Positions 15,915 through 24,427 of a stretch of 64,000 nt of DNA are shown here, piece by piece (position 1 is the stretch's first letter; each line of letters starts with the position of its first letter). A program made the translations under genes and the position numbers. Location of the stretch: contig NZ_FOAZ01000018.1 of the NCBI RefSeq assembly GCF_900109465.1, positions 62,001 to 126,000 of the forward strand. Reading direction: 5' to 3'. This stretch comes from Streptacidiphilus jiangxiensis. Its GTDB lineage: Bacteria > Actinomycetota > Actinomycetes > Streptomycetales > Streptomycetaceae. The notes under the pieces were generated by a model. The model was not told where the DNA came from and made no database searches. It saw nothing but the letters and a program-made list of their open reading frames with translations.

Positions 15915-16676
15915 TCAGACGGTGGTGAGGCGCAGGAAGGCCTCTTCCAGCAGGGCAGGGCGGGCGACCGCAGGAGTGGCGGCGTAGAGCTCCGGCTCGG
16001 TGTGCCGCTCGATGAACTCGGCGGTCGAGCAGTCGGCGAGGAGCCGGCCCCGGCCGATGACGAGCAGGTGGTCGGCGGTCAGCGCCATCTCGGTCATCAG
16101 GTGCGAGGAGATCAGCACGGCGTGCCCCTCGGCGGCGAGGCGCTTCGCGAGCGTGCGCACCCAGAGGATGCCCTCCGGGTCCAGCCCGTTCACGGGCTCG
16201 TCGAGCACGAGCACACGCGGGTCACCGAGCAGCGCGGCGGCGATGCCGAGCCGCTGACCCATCCCGAGCGAGAGCGCTCCGGCCCGGCGGTCGGCGGCCT
16301 CGGTCAGCCCCACCTGCGCGAGCACGTCGTCGACACGGTGGTCCGGCAGCGCGGAGGAGCGGGCGAGCGCGCGCAGGTGGTTCCTGGCGGACCGCCCGGG
16401 ATGGAACGAACGCGCCTCCAGCAGCGCACCGACGCTCCTCGCGGGCGCGTCCAGCTCGGCGTAGGGCCGCCCGAGGACGAGGGCGTCCCCACGGTCGGGT
16501 CGCTCCAGGCCGAGCAGCAGGCGCAGCGTGGTGGACTTCCCGGCCCCGTTCGGTCCGAGAAAGCCGGTGACCCGGCCCGGCAGGACCCGGAACGAGACAT
16601 CGTCCACGACGGTCCGCCCGCCGTAACGGCGAGTCAGACCACGCGCTTCGAGGGCGGGTGAATCGGTTTTCGACAT
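15915..16676 (-). CDS. ABC transporter ATP-binding protein
   Basis: A 253-residue ATPase, first gene of the ABC/two-component operon. It has Walker A GPNGAGKST (about residue 39), Q-loop region GALLEARSFHPG, signature LSLGMGQRLGIA, Walker B VLVLDEPVNGLDPEG and H-loop ISSHLMTEM. This is the BcrA/drug-exporter subtype pattern with a GMxQR signature. The gene starts about 85 bp from an inverted-repeat element whose left arm begins at 16763, so its promoter probably lies in that gap. Confidence 0.9.
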   Translation of the reverse strand: MSKTDSPALEARGLTRRYGGRTVVDDVSFRVLPGRVTGFLGPNGAGKSTTLRLLLGLERPDRGDALVLGRPYAELDAPARSVGALLEARSFHPGRSARNHLRALARSSALPDHRVDDVLAQVGLTEAADRRAGALSLGMGQRLGIAAALLGDPRVLVLDEPVNGLDPEGILWVRTLAKRLAAEGHAVLISSHLMTEMALTADHLLVIGRGRLLADCSTAEFIERHTEPELYAATPAVARPALLEEAFLRLTTV

Positions 16677-16762
16677 GCCTCCACGGTGTCGCGGAGGGGG
16701 TGCCGGGAGACATGGCGCTGCCACGTGCTTTGTCGGGTGGGGTCAGCACGAACGCCGGCCAT

Positions 16763-16864
16763 GGGGCGCGGGGAACTGCGCGAGAAACCGAAGGCGTGCG
16801 GACGGCCCTGTTCCGGGAGGACCATCCGCACGCCGGTGGCTTGTCGCGCAGTTCCCCGCGCCCC
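16763..16864. repeat. Inverted-repeat intergenic element, copy 1
   Basis: The outer arms GGGGCGCGGGGAACTGCGCG (from 16763) and its exact complement ending at 16864 enclose about 60 bp. An inner pair GGCGTGCGGA (16793-16802) and TCCGCACGCC (16825-16834) makes a second stem. The element lies 13 bp beyond the stop of the amino-acid permease on the minus strand. Four more relatives occur in this window. Confidence 0.85.
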
Positions 16865-16876
16865 GGGAGGGTGCAC

Positions 16877-18349
16877 CTACTCGACGAGCACGGCCTCCGG
16901 GCTCTCCGCCACCTGACGGCCAAGACGGGAGTGCTTGCGGCTGTACCCGAAGTACACCGCCAGGGCCAGCACCAGCCAGCCGGCGAAGAACACGAACGTC
17001 TCCCCCGGCAGGTTCCAGATCAGGTAGCCGCAGAAGACCACCGACAGCGCCGGCACCACCGGGTACCCCGGTACCCGGAAGCCCCGCTCGAGGCCCGGCT
17101 CGCGCCGGCGCAGCACGATCACGCCGAACGAGACGACCGCGAAGGCGACCAGCGTGCCCATGGAGGTGAGGTTGGCCAGCCAGTCCAGCGGCACGAACGC
17201 CGCCAGCGCCGCGATGAACCCGCCGACGATGAGGGTGTTGCCGACCGGCGTACCGCTGCGCGGGTTCACCTTGCGGAAGACCGGCGGCAGCATGCCGTCG
17301 CGCCCCATGGAGTAGAGGATGCGGGTCTGGCCGTAGATGACGACCAGGGTGACGCTGACGATGGAGATCACCGCGCCCGCGGACAGCACCGCACCGGGCC
17401 AGGTCTGGCCGGTGACGCGCTGGAGGATCGCGGACAGGCCCGCGTCCTGGCCGTTGAAGAGAGTCCACTTCTGCGCGCCGACGCCGACGAAGGCGACGAC
17501 GCAGTAGAAGGCGGTGACGACCAGCAGGGCGCCGATGATGGCGCGCGGCAGCGTCTTCTGCGGGTTCTTGACCTCCTCGCCGGCCGTGGAGACCGCGTCG
17601 AGACCGATGAAGGAGAAGAAGACCGAGGAGGCCGCCGCGCTGATCCCCGCGAAGCCGAGCGGCGCGAAAGGGTGCAGGTTGCTGCTGTGGAAGCCCGTGA
17701 CGCCGATGACCACGAAGAGGACCAGGACGCCCAGCTTGATCAACACCATGACCGTGTTGACGACCGCGGACTCCTTGCTGCCGCGCATCAGCAGCAGGCA
17801 GCACAGGGCCACCAGGACCACGCCCGGCAGGTTGACGTAGCCGCCCGCGCCCGGCGGGGCCGATATCGCCGCCGGCATGGTGAAGCCGAAGAGGCGCTGG
17901 GTCAGGTCGTTGAGGTACTGGCCCCAACTGACCGCGATGGCCGCGCCGGAGACGGCATACTCCAGCAGCAGGCAGGAGCCGACGATCCAGGCCGCGAGCT
18001 CGCCGAGCGTCGCGTAGGCGTAGGAGTAGGACGAGCCGGAGACCGGCACGGCCGAGGTGAGCTCGGCGTAGCAGAGGGCGGTCAGCGCCGCGGTGATCGC
18101 GCCGATGACGAAGGAGAGGATCACCGCGGGTCCGGCCTCGGGGACGGCCGTGCTGAGGGTGAAGAAGATGCCCGTGCCGATGGTGGCTCCGACGCCGATC
18201 ATGGTGAGCTGGAAGGTGCCCACGGTGCGGCGCAGCCCGCCGCTCGCATGGCCCTCGCTCTCACCGGAGGCGGCAGCGTCGGCCATGAAGGCCGAGACCG
18301 GCTTGCGGCGCAGCAGCTGCTGGCGGAGTCTCACATCGTTCGGGGGCAT
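16877..18349 (-). CDS. APC family amino-acid permease (cationic amino acid transporter-like)
   Basis: A 490-residue permease with about 12 membrane segments. The amino-acid/polyamine/organocation signature TMIGVGATIGTGIF is in helix 1 (residues about 49-62) and ALCYAELTSAVPVSGSSYSY in helix 3. FSFIGLDAVSTAGEEVKNPQ in helix 6-7 is typical of cationic amino-acid transporters. It lies 84 bp downstream of a diaminopimelate decarboxylase, so lysine-type substrates are plausible. A hairpin (18388-18418) separates the two, and an inverted-repeat element follows the stop. Confidence 0.88.
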   Translation of the reverse strand: MPPNDVRLRQQLLRRKPVSAFMADAAASGESEGHASGGLRRTVGTFQLTMIGVGATIGTGIFFTLSTAVPEAGPAVILSFVIGAITAALTALCYAELTSAVPVSGSSYSYAYATLGELAAWIVGSCLLLEYAVSGAAIAVSWGQYLNDLTQRLFGFTMPAAISAPPGAGGYVNLPGVVLVALCCLLLMRGSKESAVVNTVMVLIKLGVLVLFVVIGVTGFHSSNLHPFAPLGFAGISAAASSVFFSFIGLDAVSTAGEEVKNPQKTLPRAIIGALLVVTAFYCVVAFVGVGAQKWTLFNGQDAGLSAILQRVTGQTWPGAVLSAGAVISIVSVTLVVIYGQTRILYSMGRDGMLPPVFRKVNPRSGTPVGNTLIVGGFIAALAAFVPLDWLANLTSMGTLVAFAVVSFGVIVLRRREPGLERGFRVPGYPVVPALSVVFCGYLIWNLPGETFVFFAGWLVLALAVYFGYSRKHSRLGRQVAESPEAVLVE

Positions 18350-18387
18350 GCGGGTGCCTTTCGGGGGTGAGGGCAGGCAGGGTGGCC

Positions 18388-18418
18388 TCCCGTCCCGGAC
18401 GTGAGGTACGGGACGGGA
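18388..18418 (-). terminator. Hairpin between the decarboxylase and permease genes
   Basis: A perfect 10-bp stem (TCCCGTCCCG / CGGGACGGGA) with an 11-nt loop, 16 bp past the decarboxylase stop and 39 bp before the permease start. It could terminate the first transcript or attenuate read-through into the permease. Confidence 0.5.
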
Positions 18419-18433
18419 AAGAGCAGGGGTGCG

Positions 18434-19729
18434 TTACGGCAGGTCGCGCCGCATCAGATCGGCGTAGGTCTCGCGGCGGACGACGGCGCGGTGCTCGCCG
18501 TCGCGGACGAGGACCACCGGTGGCCGGCGGGCGCCGTTGTAGTTGTTGCTGAGGGAGTACGTGTAGGCGCCGGTGACCGGCACGGCGATGAGGTCGCCGA
18601 CGCGGGGGTCGTCCAGCGGGACGTCGGCGCTGAGGGTGTCGCCGGACTCGCAGTGGCGGCCGACCAGGCGGCACCGTTCGCCCTGGCCGGTCGGGCGGGT
18701 GGCGACGGCGGCCTCGAAGCGCTGCTGGTAGAGCGAGACCTCGAGGTTGTCGCCCATGCCGCCGTCGACGGCGACGAAGGTGTGACCGCCGCCGCGCTTG
18801 ACGGAGACGACCCGGTAGAGCGAGACGCCGGACTCGGCGACCATCGAGCGGCCCGGCTCGATGAGGATCCGGGCGTCGGCGGGCAGCAGCCGCTTCGCCA
18901 CGTCGATCATGGCGTCGAGGTACGCCTCCACCGTGGGCGGGTGATCGGTGTAGGTGTACCGGGAGCCGAGGCCGCCGCCCAGGTCGTAGACGGCGAACTC
19001 GCCGAGCTCGGCGACGGCCTCGACCGCCTGCGCGAAAGGCTCCAGGTCGAGGATCTGCGAGCCGACGTGGACGTGGACACCGTCCAGCCGGAGCCGGTCG
19101 CTGCCGCGCAGCCGCGCGATCGCCTCGCGGGCCTGCGGCAGCAGCAGGCCGAACTTGGAACCGTTCTGCCCGGTGGAGACGGCCTCATGGGTGTCGGGGC
19201 GGATGTCGGGGGTGACCCGGACCAGCACGCCCTGCTCGCCGCCGGTCGACTTCAGGATGGTCTCGAGCTTGTCGATGTCGTCGAAGTTGTCGACGACGAT
19301 CGTTCCGGCGCCGGCCTCGACGGCGAGGCGCAGCTCCTCCTCGGTCTTGGCGTTGCCGTGGACGACCAGGCCGGCCGGGTCGGCGCCCGCGGCGAGGGCG
19401 AGGGTCAGCTCGCCGCCGCCGGCGACGTCGATACCGAGGCCCTCCTGCGCGAGCAGCCGGTAGACGGCGGTGCAGGGGAAGGCCTTGGAGGCGAAGGTGG
19501 CGCGGGAGTTCGGCCACCGGGCCGCGAGGCCGTCGGCGTACTGCCGGGCGCGGGCACGGATCTGGGCCTCGTCGACGATCAGGGCCGGAGTGCCGTAGGT
19601 CTCGGCGAGCTCCGCGACCGGGACGCCACCGAGCACCAGCGCGCCCGTCGCGTCCAGCGTGGTCCCGGAAGGGAACAGCCCCACGAGGCTCGCCTGATCC
19701 ACCGCGTGGGCCACCTGCGTCGCCGCCAT
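18434..19729 (-). CDS. lysA: Diaminopimelate decarboxylase-like PLP enzyme
   Basis: A 431-residue fold-III PLP decarboxylase that converts meso-diaminopimelate to lysine. It carries the PLP lysine in FASKAFPC (K82), HVHVGSQIL, the Gly-rich phosphate-binding YDLGGGLGSRY, the EPGRSMV substrate loop and the active-site Cys in RHCESGD. The family often has YAxKA at the lysine; FASKAFPC is a minor variant. The ATG at 19729 has CGGGAG upstream. It ends in TAA, uncommon here. The neighbours (PucR regulator, cationic permease) suggest an inducible lysine-related unit rather than the essential lysine operon. Confidence 0.85.
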   Translation of the reverse strand: MAATQVAHAVDQASLVGLFPSGTTLDATGALVLGGVPVAELAETYGTPALIVDEAQIRARARQYADGLAARWPNSRATFASKAFPCTAVYRLLAQEGLGIDVAGGGELTLALAAGADPAGLVVHGNAKTEEELRLAVEAGAGTIVVDNFDDIDKLETILKSTGGEQGVLVRVTPDIRPDTHEAVSTGQNGSKFGLLLPQAREAIARLRGSDRLRLDGVHVHVGSQILDLEPFAQAVEAVAELGEFAVYDLGGGLGSRYTYTDHPPTVEAYLDAMIDVAKRLLPADARILIEPGRSMVAESGVSLYRVVSVKRGGGHTFVAVDGGMGDNLEVSLYQQRFEAAVATRPTGQGERCRLVGRHCESGDTLSADVPLDDPRVGDLIAVPVTGAYTYSLSNNYNGARRPPVVLVRDGEHRAVVRRETYADLMRRDLP

Positions 19730-19831
19730 CCGCGCTCCCGTTTCATCCTGTTTCGCACCAGTGTGACCTGCTCTCCGTCCCTCCCTCCGAAGTGCTCCCT
19801 TATGTTCAGGCTCGCGTCATCTCCAGTCATT

Positions 19832-19849
19832 GGCGATTTCGCCTAAGAT
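19832..19849. promoter_or_regulatory. Palindrome plus -10-like element before the PucR gene
   Basis: A perfect 12-bp palindrome GGCGATTTCGCC (19832-19843) directly abuts TAAGAT (19844-19849), a -10-like hexamer 6 bp before the ATG of the PucR regulator. The start codon has no clear ribosome site, so a leaderless transcript is likely. The palindrome is placed where an autoregulator would block it. Confidence 0.45.
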
Positions 19850-19855
19850 CGCGGG

Positions 19856-21079
19856 ATGAAGATGGCGAATCTGCCGACCCATAGTGGGACAAGCGAGGAG
19901 TTGTACGCCCTCGCCGACGCCATCGGGGCGGTGACCGGGGGCGCGGTGGCGATCGAGGACCTGGACCACCGGGTGCTCGCCTACTCCACCCTGCCCGACC
20001 AGCGGATCGACGAGCACCGCCGCCAGGGCATCCTGGAGCGCCGGGTGCCGCACCAACCCGAGCAGCTGGCCCAGTACCGCGAGGTACTGGCCGCGCCGGG
20101 CCTGGTCCGGCTGCCGGTGCTGGCCGAGGCGGAGCTGCCGCGCGCCGCCGTCGCGATCCGGGCCGGGCAGCGGCCGCTCGGCACCATCTGGGCCATCGAG
20201 GGCGAGAAGCCGATCGACGACGACGGCGAACGGGCGATGCTCGACGGCGCCCGGCTCGCCGCCCTGCACATGCTGCGCCGCCGCAGCGCCGCCGAGTTGG
20301 ACCTGCAGGCCCGCGAGGACGCGCTGCGCGCGGCACTGCGCGGCCGCCGCTCCGCACGCGAGGTCCGATTCGAGCTGGGCCTGCCCGGGCAGCGGCCGCT
20401 CGCCCTCCTCGGCTTCGCCCCCGTGGCGCCCGCCACCGAGGTGGACACCCCCGCCGACGACCTGCTGGTCCGCCTCGCCGCCGCCTCCGCGCGCCACTGG
20501 CCGGCCGTCCACGCGGAGGCCTCCGTCGCCACCGTCGGCCGCACCGTCTACGTGCTGCTGCCCTTGGACGACGCCGTCGCGGCCTTCGCGACCGCCCGCC
20601 GTCTGGGCGAGCAGGCGGCGGCCGTGCTGGACCGCAGCATGGAGACGCCGCTGCGCGCCGCCTGCTCCCGGATCGCCACCGGCCCGGAGGAGCTGCCGGA
20701 CCTGCGCGCCGAGGTCGACGACGTGCTGCGCGTCACCACGGCCGATCCGGACGCCCCCGCGTTCGCGACGCTGCGCGAGACGCACGCGCGGGTCCTGCTC
20801 GCGCACGTCGGCGACGAGCTGGCCCGTCGGCCGCGCCTGCGCCACCCGGGCATCGAGGCGATGCTGGAGCACGACCGCGCCAAGGGCACCGCCTTCGGCG
20901 CCTCGGTGACGGCCTGGCTGGACGCGGTCGGCAACATCGGCGAGGCCGCGGCGCAGCTGACCATCCACCCCAACACGCTGAAGTACCGGCTGCGGCGGGC
21001 CGGCGAGCTCTTCGACATCGACCTCGACCACCCCGACGACCGGCTCTCCTGCTGGCTCCAGCTGCGTATGCCGCGTTGA
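19856..21079 (+). CDS. PucR/CdaR family transcriptional regulator
   Basis: A 407-residue regulator. The N-terminal half is GAF-like (GGAVAIEDLDHRVLAYS, then AAVAIRAGQRPLGTIWAIEG). The C-terminal helix-turn-helix of the PucR type is NIGEAAAQLTIHPNTLKYRLRR in two overlapping parts (about residues 358-380). These proteins commonly activate amino-acid, purine or other nitrogen-source genes. It is divergent from the diaminopimelate decarboxylase gene over 126 bp, so that gene and the permease behind it are the likely targets. Confidence 0.88.
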   Translation: MKMANLPTHSGTSEELYALADAIGAVTGGAVAIEDLDHRVLAYSTLPDQRIDEHRRQGILERRVPHQPEQLAQYREVLAAPGLVRLPVLAEAELPRAAVAIRAGQRPLGTIWAIEGEKPIDDDGERAMLDGARLAALHMLRRRSAAELDLQAREDALRAALRGRRSAREVRFELGLPGQRPLALLGFAPVAPATEVDTPADDLLVRLAAASARHWPAVHAEASVATVGRTVYVLLPLDDAVAAFATARRLGEQAAAVLDRSMETPLRAACSRIATGPEELPDLRAEVDDVLRVTTADPDAPAFATLRETHARVLLAHVGDELARRPRLRHPGIEAMLEHDRAKGTAFGASVTAWLDAVGNIGEAAAQLTIHPNTLKYRLRRAGELFDIDLDHPDDRLSCWLQLRMPR

Positions 21080-21140
21080 CACGACGACGCGCTGAACGCA
21101 CTCTTCCGCAACGCCCGGGGCCCCTGGTAGGACGGTTCGC

Positions 21141-22709
21141 ATGAACCTCGCCTCTGACGCCTATGACGCCGTCGTCGTGGGTGGCGGCCACAACGGGCTG
21201 GTCGCCGCCGCCTACCTGGCCCGCGCCGGATGGCGCGTCGCGGTGCTGGAACGGCAGGACCACGCGGGCGGCGCGGCGGTCTCCGCCCGGGTCTTCCCCG
21301 GTGTGGACGCGCGGCTGTCGCGCTACTCGTACCTGGTCAGCCTGCTGCCCCGGAAGATCGTCGCCGACCTCGGCCTGCGGCTGGAGCTGCGGCGACGCCG
21401 CTACTCCTCCTACACCCCCTACGGCGACGGCCACGGCCTGCTGGTCGACAACGGCGACAGCGGTGCGACGGCCGCCGGCTTCCGCGCGCTGACCGGCGGT
21501 GACGTCGAGTTCGCCGCGTGGCAGGAGTTCTACGACCGCACCCGGCGGGTCGCCGAGGCGGTCTTCCCGACGCTGACCGAGCCGCTGCCGGACCGTGCCG
21601 CGCTGCGCAAGCTCGTCACCGACGCGGCGGGCGAGGAGACCTGGCAGGCGCTGTTCGAGCGCCCGATCGGCGAGGCCGTCGAGGCGGCGTTCGCCGACGA
21701 CGTGGTCCGCGGCGTCGTCCTGACCGACGCGCTGATCGGCACCTTCGCCCGCGCGCACGACGCCTCGCTGCGGCAGAACGCGTGCTTCCTCTACCACGTG
21801 ATCGGCAACGGCACCGGCGACTGGGACGTCCCGGTCGGCGGCATGGGCGCCGTCTCCGGCGCGCTGGAGCGGGCGGCGCGCGCTGCCGGCGCGGAGATCC
21901 TCACCGGCTGCGAGGTGACCTCCGTCCAGGCCGACGGGAGTGCCGCGGAGGTGGCGTTCACCGAGACGGCGACGGGGGCCGGGCGCACCGTCGGCGCACG
22001 CTGGGTGCTGTGCAACGCGTCCCCGCGCGAGCTGGCCCGGCTGGTCGGGGACACGGACGAGGTGGAGCCGGTGGAGGGCGCGCAACTGAAGGTCAACATG
22101 CTGCTGACCCGTCTGCCGCGCCTGCGCGACCGCTCCGTCGATCCGCGCGCCGCGTTCGCCGGCACCTTCCACATCGCCGAGGGCTACCGGCAGTTGGAGC
22201 AGGCCTACGACCAGGCGGCGGCGGGGGCGCTGCCGAGCCCGGCCCCGTCGGAGATCTACTGCCACTCGCTGACCGACCCGAGCATCCTCTCCCCCGAACT
22301 GCGCGAGCGCGGCCACCAGACGCTCACCCTCTTCGGCCTGCACCAGCCCGCACGACTCTTCCCCGCCCACGACCGCGACGCCGCGCTGGCGGCGGTGCTG
22401 GCGCCGCTGCAGGCCGTGCTGGACGAGCCGCTCACCGACTGCCTCGCCCGCGACGCCGACGGCGAGCTCTGCATCGAGGCGCGCACGCCCCTCGACCTCG
22501 ACGCCGATCTCGGCCTGCCGGGCGGCAACATCTTCCACCGCCCGCTCGTCCTCCCCTTCGCGGAGGCGGCCGACCCCACGGCCGGCCGCTGGGGCGTCGG
22601 CACTCCCTACGCCACCAACCTCCTCCTGTGCGGCGCGGGCGCCCCGCGCGGCGGCGGCGTCAGCGGCATCCCGGGCCACAACGCCGCGATGGCGGTGCTG
22701 GGGCGGTAG
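21141..22709 (+). CDS. NAD(P)/FAD-dependent oxidoreductase (phytoene desaturase / PYROXD2-like)
   Basis: A 522-residue flavoprotein. The N-terminal FAD motif is VVVGGGHNGLVAAAYLARAG (residues 10-29), with ERQDHAGG finishing the fold. The C-terminal FAD-contact segment is YATNLLLCGAGAPRGGGVSG. VPVGGMGAVSGAL in the middle matches the phytoene-desaturase-like group. No carotenoid genes are nearby, so the PYROXD2-type assignment (substrate unknown) is preferred over a carotenoid role. AGGACGG lies 8 nt before the ATG. It converges on a TetR gene, with an inverted-repeat element between them. Confidence 0.8.
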   Translation: MNLASDAYDAVVVGGGHNGLVAAAYLARAGWRVAVLERQDHAGGAAVSARVFPGVDARLSRYSYLVSLLPRKIVADLGLRLELRRRRYSSYTPYGDGHGLLVDNGDSGATAAGFRALTGGDVEFAAWQEFYDRTRRVAEAVFPTLTEPLPDRAALRKLVTDAAGEETWQALFERPIGEAVEAAFADDVVRGVVLTDALIGTFARAHDASLRQNACFLYHVIGNGTGDWDVPVGGMGAVSGALERAARAAGAEILTGCEVTSVQADGSAAEVAFTETATGAGRTVGARWVLCNASPRELARLVGDTDEVEPVEGAQLKVNMLLTRLPRLRDRSVDPRAAFAGTFHIAEGYRQLEQAYDQAAAGALPSPAPSEIYCHSLTDPSILSPELRERGHQTLTLFGLHQPARLFPAHDRDAALAAVLAPLQAVLDEPLTDCLARDADGELCIEARTPLDLDADLGLPGGNIFHRPLVLPFAEAADPTAGRWGVGTPYATNLLLCGAGAPRGGGVSGIPGHNAAMAVLGR

Positions 22710-22715
22710 GCCCTT

Positions 22716-22822
22716 GAGGGGCGCGGGGAACTGCGCGAGGAACCCTGCCGAGGCGGATGGCCCTGTCCGCTCGGGATCTTGCTGCCCTGGGTGGCTTGTC
22801 GCGCAGTTCCTCGCGCCCCTCA
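22716..22822. repeat. Inverted-repeat intergenic element, copy 2
   Basis: The left arm begins GAGGGGCGCGGGGAACTGCG at 22716; the complementary right arm (one mismatch) ends at 22822. It lies between two convergent genes. The right arm includes the stop codon of the TetR gene (22820-22822), so the element has reached the coding edge. Confidence 0.85.
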
Positions 22823-23431
22823 GGGAAGTGCAACTCCCCCTCTGACGACACGGTAAAAGCCCGCAAGTGCTTCCCGCAGGGAACCCGTGTCCGACGGGGA
22901 CGACTCCACCAGCCAGTCCGCGATCAGGTCGAACATCCCGCCGATCAGCCCCGTCGCGGCGACCCGCAGGTCCACGCCCGGTGCGGCGGCCACGCCGGCG
23001 CCTTCCCACACCCGTAGCACGAACGCCGCCGCCCAGCGGCGGTTCTCGCGGCGGGCGTGTTCCAACGCCGGGGAGACGGCCATGCCGTGGCCGAAGGCGA
23101 CCTGCGCGACCCTGGGGTCGCCCACCAGCGCCTCGGCGAACGCGTCGACGAGGTCCGCCTCGTCCGCGCCCTCCGCCAATCGGGCGTTCATCCGCGCCTC
23201 GGTGCGCTCGGTGATCTCGGCCAACAGGGCGAGGTAGCACGTCTCGCGACTGTCGAAGGTCTCGTAGAAGCCCTTCGTTCCCACGAAGGCGTGCTGGCAC
23301 AACTGCTCGATGGGCGTGGCCGCATAGCCCTGCGTCGCAAACAACTCCAATGCCGACTCCAACAGTTGCCGCCGCCGCTGCGCCTTCCGCTGCTCCGCGT
23401 CCATCCCTCGTATGCGCCGACCCTCAGTCAT
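22820..23431 (-). CDS. TetR family transcriptional regulator
   Basis: A 203-residue regulator with an N-terminal helix-turn-helix: LFATQGYAATPIEQLCQHAF and VGTKGFYETFDSRE (about residues 30-65). A ligand-binding helical C-terminal half follows. The start at 23431 was chosen; another Met four codons upstream is possible and neither has a strong ribosome site. It is divergent from a secreted lipase gene, and the 105-bp gap contains a 14-bp palindrome, so it probably represses the lipase and itself. The stop codon lies inside an inverted-repeat element. Confidence 0.85.
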   Translation of the reverse strand: MTEGRRIRGMDAEQRKAQRRRQLLESALELFATQGYAATPIEQLCQHAFVGTKGFYETFDSRETCYLALLAEITERTEARMNARLAEGADEADLVDAFAEALVGDPRVAQVAFGHGMAVSPALEHARRENRRWAAAFVLRVWEGAGVAAAPGVDLRVAATGLIGGMFDLIADWLVESSPSDTGSLREALAGFYRVVRGGVALP

Positions 23432-23464
23432 GCGACCGATCATGACGCATCATCAGTTCATCCG

Positions 23465-23478
23465 ACAAGAAGTCTTGT
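23465..23478. promoter_or_regulatory. Palindromic operator candidate for TetR
   Basis: ACAAGA-AG-TCTTGT is an exact inverted repeat in the gap between the divergent TetR and lipase genes. A further half-site ACAAGAAG lies at 23484-23491. Location and symmetry fit a TetR dimer operator. Confidence 0.5.
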
Positions 23479-23536
23479 TGGAAACAAGAAGCCGTGCTGT
23501 CATGTCAGCAGCCACCCACCCCTCCTGGAGGCACCC

Positions 23537-24403
23537 ATGCGCCGATCCCTGGGCACGGCCCTGCTCGCCGCCGCCACCGGCCTGCTGCTGCTCGTCACCG
23601 GAGCGGGCACGGCCCGCGCGGCCGGACCGAGTTCCGGCTTCGACGACTGGTCCTGCCACCCGTCGGCCGCGCACCCCGAGCCGGTCGTGCTGCTGCACGG
23701 CCTCGGCGGCAACGGGCCGGGCAACTTCGCCACCCTCGGGCCGGAGCTGGCCCTCGCGGGTTACTGCGTCTACGCGCCCACCTACGGCGAGGCGGTCCCC
23801 GGCGTGCCCGTCGGCGGACTGGTGCCCATCGAGCGGTCCTCGCGCGAGATCGCCGCCGACATCGACCAGGTGCTCGCCGCGACCGGCGCCGCCAAGGTGG
23901 ATCTGGTGGGCCACTCCGAGGGCGGATTCCAGTCGCTCTACGTACCGAAGTTCCTCCCCGGGTACGCCGCGAAGATCGCCAAGGTGGTCGCGATCGCGCC
24001 GCCGACCCACGGCACCACCTTCGCGAACCTGATCACCGTCGCCGACGACCTCGGCATCCGCGCGCAGGTCGACGACGTGCTGCGGACGGCGGGGTGCGCC
24101 GCCTGCACCGAGCTCACCGCCGGCGGCACGCTCGTCGGCCCGCTGAACACCGGGCCGATCGCGCAGCAGGGCATCGACTACACCGTCATCGCCTCGCGCA
24201 CGGACGAGCTGGTGACGCCCTACGGCACCGAGTTCGTCGACGAGCCCGGCGTGCACAACGTGACCGTCCAGGACACCTGCTGGCTGGACCTGGTCGGCCA
24301 CATCGGCCTCGCCTACGACTCCGGCGTGGCGACCATGGTCGGCAACGCGCTCGACCCGGCCCACCCACTGCCGGTGCTGTGCGCACTCGGGCCGATCATC
24401 TGA
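23537..24403 (+). CDS. Secreted lipase/esterase, alpha/beta hydrolase
   Basis: A 288-residue exported hydrolase similar to the LipA/EstA (class 2 lipase-like) group. A signal peptide (MRRSLGTALLAAATGLLLLV...) is probably cut after GTARA about residue 27. The oxyanion region is VVLLHGLGGNGPGNF and the nucleophile elbow GHSEGG carries the catalytic Ser. The acid is likely SRTDELVTP, and the base His in DLVGHIGL. Four Cys residues could form disulfides. TGGAGG lies 6 nt before the ATG. The divergent TetR regulator is the probable controller. Confidence 0.85.
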   Translation: MRRSLGTALLAAATGLLLLVTGAGTARAAGPSSGFDDWSCHPSAAHPEPVVLLHGLGGNGPGNFATLGPELALAGYCVYAPTYGEAVPGVPVGGLVPIERSSREIAADIDQVLAATGAAKVDLVGHSEGGFQSLYVPKFLPGYAAKIAKVVAIAPPTHGTTFANLITVADDLGIRAQVDDVLRTAGCAACTELTAGGTLVGPLNTGPIAQQGIDYTVIASRTDELVTPYGTEFVDEPGVHNVTVQDTCWLDLVGHIGLAYDSGVATMVGNALDPAHPLPVLCALGPII

Positions 24404-24427
24404 GCCCGCGGGTGGCCGTACGCGCGC

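Noticed and set aside
21141-22709. Carotenoid phytoene desaturase (CrtI)
   Set aside because: There are no crtB/crtE or other carotenoid genes around it, and the sequence fits the PYROXD2-like group.
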